Below are positions 44,620 through 54,234 of a stretch of DNA of 58,857 nt, one piece after another (within the stretch, counting starts at the first letter, position 1; each line of letters begins with the position of its first letter). Under the pieces are notes generated by a model that was not told the DNA's origin, did not search any database, and was given only the letters and a program-made list of their open reading frames with translations. The stretch covers positions 1 through 58,857 of the forward strand of contig JAKSBZ010000380.1 of NCBI GenBank assembly GCA_022360875.1, given 5' to 3'. The position numbers were made by a program, and so were the translations under genes. This stretch comes from Cytophagales bacterium (GTDB lineage Bacteria > Bacteroidota > Bacteroidia > Cytophagales > Cyclobacteriaceae).

Positions 44620-46898
44620 AATGGGTATCCGATAGAAAAGCTGAACACCAGATTGTTTTTTCGCCATTTTTTGCTGAGAAAGCTGATGTCCTTTATCACC
44701 CAACGCTGGCTTTCAGGGAGATAAGGCTTGTGCACAGGAAATGACCAGTCGGCGCGGATAACCAGTACGCGAAAGTCTGCGCGAATTCCCAATCCGGTGC
44801 CTATAGCCAATTCTTTGTAAAAATTGTTGTTCAGCCTCCCTCCCGGTCGATCCGGGTCTTCTTTTTTCAGCCAGATATTACCCGCGTCCAGAAAAACCGC
44901 ACCTTTCAGGAAACCGGCAATCGGAAAACGAAATTCAGTATTGGCCTCCAGCTTTATATCGCCTCCTTGCCCCAAAAACGACTGAACGGAATCTGCCGGA
45001 AGATAACTTCCCGGACCGACAGAACGAGTCAGAAACGCCCTTACATCGTTTGGCCCTCCGATGAAATATTGCTGAGTAAAAGGAAGAGCTTTGGAGTTTC
45101 CCCAAGGAATTCCTACTCCGACCAGCAATCGGTTCGCCCAGGTCCATGAGTCTTGCCTGTAATAAAGCCTGAAGTCATTGGTGAATTTGATGTATTGGGA
45201 AAAGTCAACCCCCAGAATCTGGAAACTCCCTTCAGATTTTTTTCTTTGGAACAGCTTGTTCATTAAAAACAGAAAATTTCCTGAAAAGTCAGCCTGAAAA
45301 GAATTGTAGAGACTTATACCCTCAGTGCTGGAGAGCGTAGAATTGTAAGTGACATTGAACGATGTGCCCAGAATAAACTGATTGCGAAATGTTTGCGCCA
45401 GAATGGGATATTTTCCTTGAAGCGAATCAAGGGATTCTTGATCTTGAGGCGTTTGCTGATAGCTTAAAACAATTGGAGATAATCGCTTGCGAAACCGTTC
45501 GTTCACATGCCACTGAAAACCGTAATCTGAGTTGATATAGTTAATCCTTAACAGCGGGCGGAAATCATAGCGCATAAAGGAAGCGTTTACCGTTGTATAA
45601 GGAATAAGCGGAGAATTCCGGGGACGCCAACCCATAAAGCGCGGTATGCGGGGTATGCGAATGCCTGCATTTATTCCCACCCAGTAAATCAGATCAAAAT
45701 CGGAAGAAGAACCCAGTTGCTTAAGCACGCCCCCCTGCAGCTTCACATTCAAACTCTCCGCTCCCCGAAAAATATTCTGATGGTTGTAGCCCAGCGTAAG
45801 CTCGGGGCCTGTGTAACCGTCAGAATTTGTAGAAGCGCCCAGTTCGGTCCTGAACGACGACACTCGAGATGGCGTCAGAAATATGTTGGTGTCGATATGT
45901 TTGCTTGAATCGTTGGGATGAAACTGCACATTGACAAAATTGTAAATGCCAAGTCCGGATAAATAACGGACAGTCTGCTGATAGACTTTTCTTTGAAATA
46001 TGCTGTCTGAACGGAAAAATATTGCTTTACCCAGCGCCTTCAGCCTAATCAAACTCCGGTTGTAAGAATACCTGATGCCGTCTCGTTCTGCAGTGTGTGC
46101 ATATGTTTCCTGCGGGGCAGACGAGCGGTGGTCAGGAAAAACGCTGATTCTGCCTATTTTATAAACAAGGGTGTCCTGTTTGGGCGTTGTTTGTTTAAGC
46201 CTGAGACTGAGATCAATTTTATGCCGATTTTGGGTGCTGTCGGCCAAAAAGAGCAAATCATTGTCGTTAAAAAAATAGTAGCCAAGATTTTTCATTTTTT
46301 CTTCAATCCGGTCGCGCTCTTCTTTCAATTGCTTTAAACTGTACCGGTCTCCTTTCTTCAGGTTCTTCTTTCGGGCTTTCGTTGGCAGCATGTCATCAAT
46401 CGTCCGAACATGAGTAGTGTAATTTATCGAATCCAAAAATGTTGGAAGCCCTAATTTAACATAATATATAATATGTGCTCTATATTTTCGATACTTCACA
46501 ATATACGTTACCTGAGAAGAGAAAAATCCCATCTGCTTCAACCCATTCTCTAAAAGACTTTTGCCAAAATCCGCATTTCTGCTTTGATAAAGAACCGGAG
46601 TACTTGAAAAACTTTTAAAAAATCGATAGAAAAAGCCTTTCTTTTTTTTCTTATTTTTTTGCCTTTCATAGACAAACACTCCCCACTTCATTCCCAAAAC
46701 ATTCCCTCTTTGGACATTCGGTAGTTTTTTCTTTAACGCTCCCTTATTCGCTTTTGTAAGGCGATTCTCATTATCGTATTCAATGCTTGTCTTTTGCAAA
46801 TAATACTCTCCTTCGGCAAGGAATTTTTTCCCGCTGCATCCAAAAAAACACAACAACACAAACAGTCCTATTAGCGCAAAGAACTTATTTTTTTTCAT
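44616..46898 (-). CDS. tamL: TamL: lipoprotein variant of the TamA/BamA outer-membrane assembly protein
   Basis: A 760-residue Omp85-family protein. It has a lipoprotein signal (IGLFVLLCFFGCSGKK, lipid Cys at residue 21), the trait that separates Bacteroidota TamL from TamA. POTRA-like domains follow (up to about residue 350, with ENGLKQMGFFSSQVTY), then the barrel with the family motif FIGGPNDVRAFLTRSVGPGS and LEANTEFRFPIAGFLKGAVF, ending in IGYPF with a terminal Phe. With TamB it moves proteins or lipids to the outer membrane. Its start overlaps the tamB stop by 14 bp, so they are one operon. Confidence 0.88.
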   Translation of the reverse strand: MKKNKFFALIGLFVLLCFFGCSGKKFLAEGEYYLQKTSIEYDNENRLTKANKGALKKKLPNVQRGNVLGMKWGVFVYERQKNKKKKKGFFYRFFKSFSSTPVLYQSRNADFGKSLLENGLKQMGFFSSQVTYIVKYRKYRAHIIYYVKLGLPTFLDSINYTTHVRTIDDMLPTKARKKNLKKGDRYSLKQLKEERDRIEEKMKNLGYYFFNDNDLLFLADSTQNRHKIDLSLRLKQTTPKQDTLVYKIGRISVFPDHRSSAPQETYAHTAERDGIRYSYNRSLIRLKALGKAIFFRSDSIFQRKVYQQTVRYLSGLGIYNFVNVQFHPNDSSKHIDTNIFLTPSRVSSFRTELGASTNSDGYTGPELTLGYNHQNIFRGAESLNVKLQGGVLKQLGSSSDFDLIYWVGINAGIRIPRIPRFMGWRPRNSPLIPYTTVNASFMRYDFRPLLRINYINSDYGFQWHVNERFRKRLSPIVLSYQQTPQDQESLDSLQGKYPILAQTFRNQFILGTSFNVTYNSTLSSTEGISLYNSFQADFSGNFLFLMNKLFQRKKSEGSFQILGVDFSQYIKFTNDFRLYYRQDSWTWANRLLVGVGIPWGNSKALPFTQQYFIGGPNDVRAFLTRSVGPGSYLPADSVQSFLGQGGDIKLEANTEFRFPIAGFLKGAVFLDAGNIWLKKEDPDRPGGRLNNNFYKELAIGTGLGIRADFRVLVIRADWSFPVHKPYLPESQRWVIKDISFLSKKWRKNNLVFSFSIGYPF

Positions 46899-49800
46899 TT
46901 TTTGCTGTTCTCTTTCTTAAAGGAAACGCTTTTTTAAACAGCACAGAAAAGCCGGTTTTGACAACCGTCGAATTGAAAATCTCTCCATTGTCACTCATCC
47001 GAAATACCTTTACTTGGTATTTGCCGTCCTTGGTGATTTTATAATCAATCACTACATCGCCAACAATGTTGTTCGTATTAGCATTGCCTTTGCCCTCCGT
47101 GTTGGCATTGTCTATCGAATATGTTCCTCCCACATTTATAACCAAGCGGTTTTTAAACAACTGCTGTTTCACAGATACTCCTACATCTGTTCGTTCATTC
47201 GAGGTTCCCTCCTGACCCGGAAGATTATATGACTCAATATTGAAATTTAAAGCTGTTCCTTTAATAAGATTCGAAGACAGTCTGTTAAGCTGCTGCGTGA
47301 GAATATTTGCCAAATTGCCCTTTAAATTCCCTTTATTGAAGGAAGAAAACGGACTCCTGGAAACAAAGGCCTGTATCAATATCAAGGAAAAAGCCTGCTT
47401 GTTTAACTGCTCTGGGCTATTGTTAAGCTGATTAATTGCCGTAATAATTTCCGGACTCTGCGAATTGGTGCCAATTGCCGGATATTCAATATTGAAAGAT
47501 ATATCCGGCTTTAACGCTTCGCCCTTAAGCATAACATTAACATAAAAAGTCTGAAACTTTGAATACTGCTCAAGCTGATCAGGATTTAAATTCGACTCCA
47601 GAGTTAACAGCCCGATTGGAGAAGCCTTTACCTTGTAACGCGCTCTTATATCCAGCAAAGGCCTGTCGATTTCACCGGTCCAAGTGATTTTGCTGCCTTT
47701 CTGGATAGCCAGCCTTCTGCCTATCAGATTATACAAATACATTTGGTAGCTGCCTTTGTGCACTTCATATACTCCTGTAAGAGTAAGTGTCCCGTCTCTT
47801 CGGTAGTCAGCGCTCAGATTTCCACCCCCGACAGCGTGTATAGTGGAGTTTGTAAACGGATCCAATACGATGTTAAGCTTTACTGAAGGATCCACATGCA
47901 CTTTTGCTTCTCCGCTAATCTCAAAAGGAAGCTTTTCTATCATCATCGCTCTTATTCTTCTTGGCTTCGCCTTCTCCGGTACAACAAATTCCACAACGCC
48001 TTCTCCTCTTTCCAAATTGGGATTGTTAGGATTTTCGAAAACATAATGCAAATCCGTTCCCTTTTTTACCTGCAATCTCGTACTGAGTTTTACATTGTTA
48101 TAAGGCCCCTTCATCCGGGTGACATTTTCTAAATAAAGCTTTCCGTAAAAATTGGGATTGTCCTTGGCTGTGGAATTCATAGCCATGAAATTCTCAATTC
48201 TTGCCTCCAGATCGAAACGGTAGTCAGTAAAATGCTTGGCAAACACAGAACCCTTCAAGGCGGCTCCATGTCCATGTTCGTCCCGTATTGTAAAATCACG
48301 GAAATGCAGGCCTTTTTCATCAGACAAAATGGATGCCTTGTGCAGGAACAATTCAGTATTCAACAGTCTGGGTTTTACCCGAACCGAATCAAACGCCAAA
48401 TATCCCAGCAAATGTATATTCTTCTTTTTGCTTAAATGCAATTTGGAACGAAGCGTGCCTCCCAAGCTGTAAAACAATCCATCTGTCAGACCTCGCACAG
48501 GTGCCAGCGATATTCTTTTTGCATCCAGATCAATTGATGCAGAATCATTTCCTATCATTCCCTTAGTCGAAAGATCGGCAAGCGCTCCCGAAAAGTCACT
48601 GAAAAAAGTCACCGGAGCATCAGCCTTTTTACGACTTGCTTGGCTTTTCCAGTTTCCAAGCTTACTGCCTAGAATTCCAAATTCTTTAACAGACATCTCC
48701 CCTGCAAAAGTACCGTTTCCCCACTGCATTCGGTGATTTAACAAACCGCCAAGGAGCCAGGTGTGTCCGTGCCGACTTAAGGAGTCCAAACGCAAGTCTT
48801 TAACAGTAAGTTTATTCAGCACAGCTCCTTCGCCCACTTCTGTCTGCACCAAAATTTGTTCATTCTCTTTCTCAACCCCAAAATCCTTAAAATACAACCC
48901 TTTACTATTGAACGGATAGCTCATAATATTGTCCGAGCGTGTTGTCCAGAGCTTTTTGTTTATCAATTGTTCCGGCAACAAATGAAAACTTATCCGCTGA
49001 GAATCTCTCATCATTTGCGCTTTGATGTCATAAAGTTTCTTCTTGTCGGGATCAAGAATTTTTAAATTCAACAATAAAGTATCTTTTGCCGACTCTGCCG
49101 ACACACTTAAATTGTTAACCGAAATTGTATCCAAAAATGTAATCCGTCCTATTTCCGAAAAAAACCATGCATCTGAGTGGTTAGCAAATATCCCCGCCTT
49201 CAGCGAGTCTCCTTTTAACCGCGACTTTTTAAATGAAGGAATTGAGGCGACAGCGTGAAGCGTGTCTTTTTCTTCATCATAAAAGGCACTCATTTGAAAA
49301 AATGCGACTGAATCCACAAACGGAATAAAACCGTCTTCTTTCAATCTTTGCAAGTCAATTTTTGCCTCCAAACTTGCTCTGACATCATCCGCCGGCATTT
49401 CTGGTTTTTTCTCCAAATACAAATGCCTGTTTACAAACCGGAAAATTTTGTTTCGGAACACATCAAGGCTTTTATTAGCTGAAAAATCAACTGAAAAAAG
49501 CGGATGTACAACATGCAATTTGGCTTGCTGGCTGCCTAATCGAACATTACTGATCAATGAATCATAAAAAACCAACCGCTGATCCAGAGTCAATTCCATA
49601 CTGTCAGCTCTGAACTTTGCGCTAAAATCACGGATGCTTTTTCCTTCAGACTGTCCCTCAAATTTCAAGGCAAGTACCGCCGAATCCTTCATAGCGATAA
49701 ACTTATCCAGCTGGGCCCGCTTCAACACACCATTTGTTTTTACCCTGGGCCTTTCCAGTACGCTGTCCAGCTGAAAATATAGTCCACCGTTTGCCCCGTC

Positions 49801-51798
49801 CCCGCTGAAAGATAAATCTCCCGATATGTGCTGCGATTGCGATTTAACTAGTAAATTCACTTGATCGAATGTACATCTCGGCAATTCCCAGCGGCTAACT
49901 GAGACACTGCCCGTAAAACGGCTCTCTTTTCCGAAAGGCAAGCCTGTTCCTTGTGCTTTAGCGCTAAGCGACACATTGCCCAAACCAGACTTCCTGAGCA
50001 TTTCTCCAATTTGAAGATCTCCGGTACGAACGGACAAACCGTATTTCCCATTTATAAGCTGCCCTTCAGCTGCCAATTGTCCCCGATTTGTGCGAATTTT
50101 GACACTTGCCTTCGAAGAGTCCCCGAAATGTTCTGCCTTTCCTCTGGCATAAAGACTGTCTGGCAGCTGCAAAGGCAACGAATCCAAAACATTAAGCAAC
50201 CATGACCGCCTTACAAAAAGAGAGTCTAGCTGCAGCTCGCCCTTTATTTTTTTTAATGAGGTGACATCCCCACGGATTTCTCCCTTACTTTTAAGATAAA
50301 GCGAGGAAGGCGCCTGCACTTCCAAATCCCGTATGTGAAACTTCTCTTTTTCTCCCGAAATACCGGCATTTATGTACAGTTCGCTGCTCGGCAAATCAAA
50401 CGCCGGCATACCGGGAATCAATTCCAGATCTTTTAAGCCTATTACATTTTCAGCAGGGGTAGACCAGTCAAAAGAATGCAGCTCGTCAATTTTTCCTGAT
50501 AAGAAACGGTTTGCAGAGGCGAAACGGAAATGTCCTTTCCAGTCTATTTTTGAGTTTTCAGTCTGCAAAAATAATTTTTCGACTCTCAGTTTGTCCGAAT
50601 GGAGCGTCGTTTTGCAGGCAAAGTCCTGAACCTCCAGTCCCGAGCGCTCACGAAAAAACATTTTCTTCAGCGAAAAAAGATAATCTCCCGCTTTGAACCG
50701 CGAGTTGTGCAGATTAAAACTCAGTTCGTTAAAAGCAAGATGCTCGAAATCAAGCGTTGATTTTTTCGGCTCGCTGTTGTTCAAATCAAGCGCTGCACTT
50801 CCCCGGCGAACAGCGAAATGTTCCAGCTCAAACGTCCATGGAAATCCTTCCCAGTCAAATCCGTTTATATTTTTTGAAGGGGCCTCGCTTGTTTTTTTTT
50901 CTTTTACTGATGGGTTCAACAGCTTCAGCTGCACAGTGGGTTTAGCCGCAAAACCAGAACCAGCACTAATGCGCTCCCGGGAAAGGTGCACATCCACCCG
51001 GTGCGTGCGAAAGGTATCCAAGGAAGCTTCAAGCTGCAAAGACTCACTCAGCCTAAGCGAATGGGCAGCCTCTTCCAAATGGAATTTGCCTACTTTTATC
51101 CGAGGCAGAATATTTTCCACGGAATAGTCGCTGGAATCAGCTTCTTTAACAGTTCTGGATTTTCCAAGATAAACATGCGAACTTGCTTTTCTTAAATGAG
51201 CACTGCCGACTTCATATAATTGCTTGCTTAGCTCGACTCTTCCCTTTTCCGTTTTCAGATACTCTACATTCCATCCTATATCTATCGAAGTTTGGTCATC
51301 GACATAGATTCCCTTTACTCGAGACAAGCGAAGGTGTTCTGCATATATTGTATAAGGAAAGGGCTTGGCTTTTTCGTGCTCTTTTGGCTTTTCCTTTGCC
51401 GAATTCTGAGTTAAAAAATCAAAATTAAACTTTCCGTTTTTTCTCACCAAATTGGTAGTTACACCCTGGATACTGAGCTCATGCAGATAGATTTTCTTTT
51501 CTAAAAAAAATTTCCAAACAGACGGATTTACATATAAATAATCACTAGAGATAATCGTGTCCCCAGCAGGTGAGCAAAATAAAATTCCCTGAAGATGAAT
51601 AGAAACAGGAAAACCTACAGAGTAGTCCTTCAGCAACAAAGGCTGTCCCAACTGCTTCTCCGTCAGTCTGCCGATTTGCCTCACAACCTCTTTGCGGACA
51701 GGCTTGTAGTTCAGCAACAGCAACAAAAGGTACAGTAATGAAAAAACTACTGCAGCAATAATAAATGCTCCCTTTAATGTGCTTCGGAAAAACTTCAT
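46885..51798 (-). CDS. tamB: TamB-like translocation/assembly module protein (DUF490)
   Basis: A 1637-residue inner-membrane-anchored protein. The start at 51798 puts the anchor (FIIAAVVFSLLYLLLLLLNY) at the N-terminus; the frame runs 26 codons further upstream without benefit. The body is a very long repetitive beta structure, the hydrophobic groove typical of AsmA-like/TamB proteins. The C-terminal DUF490 region has ITWTGEIDRPLLDIRARYKV, RSPFSSFNKGN and NLIKGTALNFNIESYNLP. It spans the periplasm and partners TamL, whose gene it overlaps by 14 bp. Confidence 0.9.
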   Translation of the reverse strand: MKFFRSTLKGAFIIAAVVFSLLYLLLLLLNYKPVRKEVVRQIGRLTEKQLGQPLLLKDYSVGFPVSIHLQGILFCSPAGDTIISSDYLYVNPSVWKFFLEKKIYLHELSIQGVTTNLVRKNGKFNFDFLTQNSAKEKPKEHEKAKPFPYTIYAEHLRLSRVKGIYVDDQTSIDIGWNVEYLKTEKGRVELSKQLYEVGSAHLRKASSHVYLGKSRTVKEADSSDYSVENILPRIKVGKFHLEEAAHSLRLSESLQLEASLDTFRTHRVDVHLSRERISAGSGFAAKPTVQLKLLNPSVKEKKTSEAPSKNINGFDWEGFPWTFELEHFAVRRGSAALDLNNSEPKKSTLDFEHLAFNELSFNLHNSRFKAGDYLFSLKKMFFRERSGLEVQDFACKTTLHSDKLRVEKLFLQTENSKIDWKGHFRFASANRFLSGKIDELHSFDWSTPAENVIGLKDLELIPGMPAFDLPSSELYINAGISGEKEKFHIRDLEVQAPSSLYLKSKGEIRGDVTSLKKIKGELQLDSLFVRRSWLLNVLDSLPLQLPDSLYARGKAEHFGDSSKASVKIRTNRGQLAAEGQLINGKYGLSVRTGDLQIGEMLRKSGLGNVSLSAKAQGTGLPFGKESRFTGSVSVSRWELPRCTFDQVNLLVKSQSQHISGDLSFSGDGANGGLYFQLDSVLERPRVKTNGVLKRAQLDKFIAMKDSAVLALKFEGQSEGKSIRDFSAKFRADSMELTLDQRLVFYDSLISNVRLGSQQAKLHVVHPLFSVDFSANKSLDVFRNKIFRFVNRHLYLEKKPEMPADDVRASLEAKIDLQRLKEDGFIPFVDSVAFFQMSAFYDEEKDTLHAVASIPSFKKSRLKGDSLKAGIFANHSDAWFFSEIGRITFLDTISVNNLSVSAESAKDTLLLNLKILDPDKKKLYDIKAQMMRDSQRISFHLLPEQLINKKLWTTRSDNIMSYPFNSKGLYFKDFGVEKENEQILVQTEVGEGAVLNKLTVKDLRLDSLSRHGHTWLLGGLLNHRMQWGNGTFAGEMSVKEFGILGSKLGNWKSQASRKKADAPVTFFSDFSGALADLSTKGMIGNDSASIDLDAKRISLAPVRGLTDGLFYSLGGTLRSKLHLSKKKNIHLLGYLAFDSVRVKPRLLNTELFLHKASILSDEKGLHFRDFTIRDEHGHGAALKGSVFAKHFTDYRFDLEARIENFMAMNSTAKDNPNFYGKLYLENVTRMKGPYNNVKLSTRLQVKKGTDLHYVFENPNNPNLERGEGVVEFVVPEKAKPRRIRAMMIEKLPFEISGEAKVHVDPSVKLNIVLDPFTNSTIHAVGGGNLSADYRRDGTLTLTGVYEVHKGSYQMYLYNLIGRRLAIQKGSKITWTGEIDRPLLDIRARYKVKASPIGLLTLESNLNPDQLEQYSKFQTFYVNVMLKGEALKPDISFNIEYPAIGTNSQSPEIITAINQLNNSPEQLNKQAFSLILIQAFVSRSPFSSFNKGNLKGNLANILTQQLNRLSSNLIKGTALNFNIESYNLPGQEGTSNERTDVGVSVKQQLFKNRLVINVGGTYSIDNANTEGKGNANTNNIVGDVVIDYKITKDGKYQVKVFRMSDNGEIFNSTVVKTGFSVLFKKAFPLRKRTAKNEKK

Positions 51799-52192
51799 AG
51801 TCAAGAAGTAAAAGCCATTCAAAAGTGCATTATCAAAGGTTTCATACTTGATCGTGCTACACATCGCAAAAAGCAAACGCCGGACTTGGGACCGTTTGCT
51901 AACCCGTTGATTTTATAGACCTGCATGTATAAAAAGGCTTTTTTTATAAAACATTCGAACAAAATTTTATAGCCGGTTGTTTGACTAAAGAAAAACAGAA
52001 AATCAACAAACGAAACAGGAATTTTGATATATAACAACAACATATTTTTCTTTTTAGATTTTTATTGAATACTCGATCCACAAACCACTTACTGCTAAAA
52101 CAAAAAAACCGCTTGCATATAAAATGCAAACGGCTATTCTCCTATACGAATTTTTGTACCCTAGCAATTTACCAAACACAAAACACATGCCA
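51799..52192. other. 394-bp intergenic region: tamB upstream and end of the PKD lipoprotein transcript
   Basis: No supported gene is seen. The right part holds a terminator for the gene at 52193-52552. The left part must hold the tamB promoter on the minus strand; it is AT-rich and I see no exact consensus element. Confidence 0.55.
52102..52133 (-). terminator. Intrinsic terminator of the PKD lipoprotein gene
   Basis: A 10-bp stem, 52109-52118 with 52124-52133 (one G-U pair on the minus strand), with a 5-nt loop, followed on the minus strand by seven T residues (52102-52108). Confidence 0.85.
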
Positions 52193-52552
52193 CTACTGAG
52201 ATAAATCCAAATCCTTGTGCTGTGTCTTAGTGCAGGTTTCTCCGTCCACATCTCCTGTTACCGACAAAGTCACCCGAAAAACACCTCTAGTCTGGTATAT
52301 ATGAGTTACTGTGCCACCGCTCCCCGTACTTCCGTCTCCGAACTCCCACTGATAGCGCAAACCGCTGCTTGCTGTAGAAGTATAACGGAATTCAACTCGA
52401 AGCGGAGGAACCGATGCGGGAGCTGCCGTCCATTCAAAATTCGCCCCAAAGGGCGCAGCAGCACATTCTGTTATATCTTTTACTAATTTGTTGCATGAAA
52501 ACAACAAAACAGTTAATACAACAGCAACATATCCGCTAACCCGATATCTCAT
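52193..52552 (-). CDS. Small PKD-domain lipoprotein
   Basis: A 119-residue lipoprotein with lipobox LLFSC, so Cys at residue 20. The mature part is a single PKD domain with the signature YQWEFGDGSTGSGG, followed by a THIYQTRGVFRVTLSV strand. PKD domains usually mediate protein or glycan contacts on the surface; as a single free-standing domain it has no enzymatic role that I can see. It has its own terminator and lies 81 bp downstream of the exonuclease gene on the same strand. Confidence 0.75.
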   Translation of the reverse strand: MRYRVSGYVAVVLTVLLFSCNKLVKDITECAAAPFGANFEWTAAPASVPPLRVEFRYTSTASSGLRYQWEFGDGSTGSGGTVTHIYQTRGVFRVTLSVTGDVDGETCTKTQHKDLDLSQ

Positions 52553-52633
52553 AATTCGCCTTCCTTTTGAAGATGAACCTTATCAACTAAGCATTGTTCA
52601 TGAATTCATGTTCTGGAAGATCATCGGTTTTTT

Positions 52634-54025
52634 TCAGGCAAGCACTTCTATTCTTTGCCTCAAACATTCCTTCAACTGCAATAAGAGACTGGCTTCTTCC
52701 CCCTTTGTGAGCAACGGCAGCTTTGCTTTTAATTCTTCCATTACTTTTTCAGCACACTTTCTCGGCGCATTGCGAAAATCAACGGTTTCATCATTAAGCA
52801 TTTTCCAAAAAAAATCCTTCGCCTCCTGCGCCTCTTTCTCTTCAAGCTTTAAAAAATAATTCCTGAAAATAATCCGCCGGGAAAGAGTCCGAAGATTTGG
52901 ATTTAACATGGCTTCCGAAGCTTTCCATTTATCTTCTAATGTTTCTGCTTCATGAAACATTCGGTTCAACTGTTTGTCCTCTGCGGACCAGAATGAATCA
53001 AGATACAAGCGGGCATCCATATCCACTCGCTCCACTTCCGGATACTTATACGCCAGCCAGTATGCCTTGATTTTTTCGAATTCGAAAGGGAACGCGTTCA
53101 ACCAGTCAAAATTCGATTTTTCCGTCTCTCCTTGCCCGCTTGACTTTCTCCTGCTGACTGGCACGACAAACGGCGGCTCGCCCCCTTTTTTCCGGATTAC
53201 CCACGAACTTTCCTCGATTGAGTCCTTATCAATGTCCTCAAATAAGAACTGGTCAAGCCTCATAAAGAGCTGCTGGTTCATAAAATTTGTGCCAAGAAAC
53301 AGTACAGGAGCCTGAAAATCTTTGTCGGAACCCATTCGAGGAGAAACGAGCAGGGCCGTCGGAAAATCCTTGCTTGAGGACATTGCTTTTCGTGAAAGCT
53401 GCTCGTCTTTTTTCTTGCTAAACTGAGACAGACAATACGCCCACATATCTTCATGGCTTTTCAGTCTGTGAGCCAAAGCAACCGTTGCTTCCACATCAAC
53501 CATGGCATCGTGGGCCTGCCCTTCAGCCAGCTGATTGGCGCGGTTCAGCTCTTCCAACTTCAAGCTTACTTTTCCGTCGATCCGGGGCCATTTCAGCACT
53601 TCCGGCCTAAATAAATAATAAAAAGACATCATAGGAAAAAGATCAGCGCGCATGCAACCCTGCGCAAACTGATGAGAATACATATCCAGCAAATTCCGAT
53701 AGAATGAAAACCTCAAAAACTCATCGTCAAAACCCAATGTATTGTATCCCAGGCTGATAGTATTCGGCTCGTTAAACATACGATGAATTTTTTTAATGCC
53801 CTCATACTCATTTGTATCCAGCTCTTCCCAGTCTTTCAGCGCTATTTGAGTAGTAAGAATTGCCTCAGGAGAAGGGATCACATCTGGACGCATCCGGATC
53901 CGAAGCTCGTGCCGTTCAAGCTCCTGCAGCTCCATGTCCGTGCGAATAGCGGCAAATTGAAGCACTTGATCAAAACAGGGGTTCAGCCCGCTTGTCTCCA
54001 AATCATAAAATAAAAATGTTGTCAT
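52634..54025 (-). CDS. sbcB: Exodeoxyribonuclease I (SbcB)
   Basis: A 463-residue 3'-5' single-strand DNA exonuclease, near the usual length (E. coli 475). The DEDDh exonuclease motifs are present: FYDLETSG at the N-terminus, YNTLGFDDEFLR in the middle and AHDAMVDVEATVAL with the catalytic His and Asp. The rest matches the SH3-like and C-terminal helical domains of the family. It acts in recombination and mismatch repair. The gene stands alone; the terminator of the gene to its right lies between them. Confidence 0.92.
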   Translation of the reverse strand: MTTFLFYDLETSGLNPCFDQVLQFAAIRTDMELQELERHELRIRMRPDVIPSPEAILTTQIALKDWEELDTNEYEGIKKIHRMFNEPNTISLGYNTLGFDDEFLRFSFYRNLLDMYSHQFAQGCMRADLFPMMSFYYLFRPEVLKWPRIDGKVSLKLEELNRANQLAEGQAHDAMVDVEATVALAHRLKSHEDMWAYCLSQFSKKKDEQLSRKAMSSSKDFPTALLVSPRMGSDKDFQAPVLFLGTNFMNQQLFMRLDQFLFEDIDKDSIEESSWVIRKKGGEPPFVVPVSRRKSSGQGETEKSNFDWLNAFPFEFEKIKAYWLAYKYPEVERVDMDARLYLDSFWSAEDKQLNRMFHEAETLEDKWKASEAMLNPNLRTLSRRIIFRNYFLKLEEKEAQEAKDFFWKMLNDETVDFRNAPRKCAEKVMEELKAKLPLLTKGEEASLLLQLKECLRQRIEVLA

Positions 54026-54111
54026 CTTGATTTTCTTTCCCTTATTGGCCAGCCTAAAAATACGCTGTTCCCGGCTAATGTCTCAAAAAAACGAAAGATT
54101 TTAATTACATA

Positions 54112-54139
54112 GAAAAAGCCGGAGTTCTAAACTCCGGCT
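54112..54139 (-). terminator. Intrinsic terminator of the giant T9SS cargo gene
   Basis: A perfect 10-bp stem (AGCCGGAGTT / AACTCCGGCT, 54117-54139) with a 3-nt loop, followed on the minus strand by a short T-run. Confidence 0.85.
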
Positions 54140-54234
54140 CAAAGCAACCATTTTACCAATACTAATACTAATCTGAAGCCCCGTGTAGCCTAGACACAGA
54201 ACTCTTATGCAAACGAGAGGTATTAGTAAATCGG

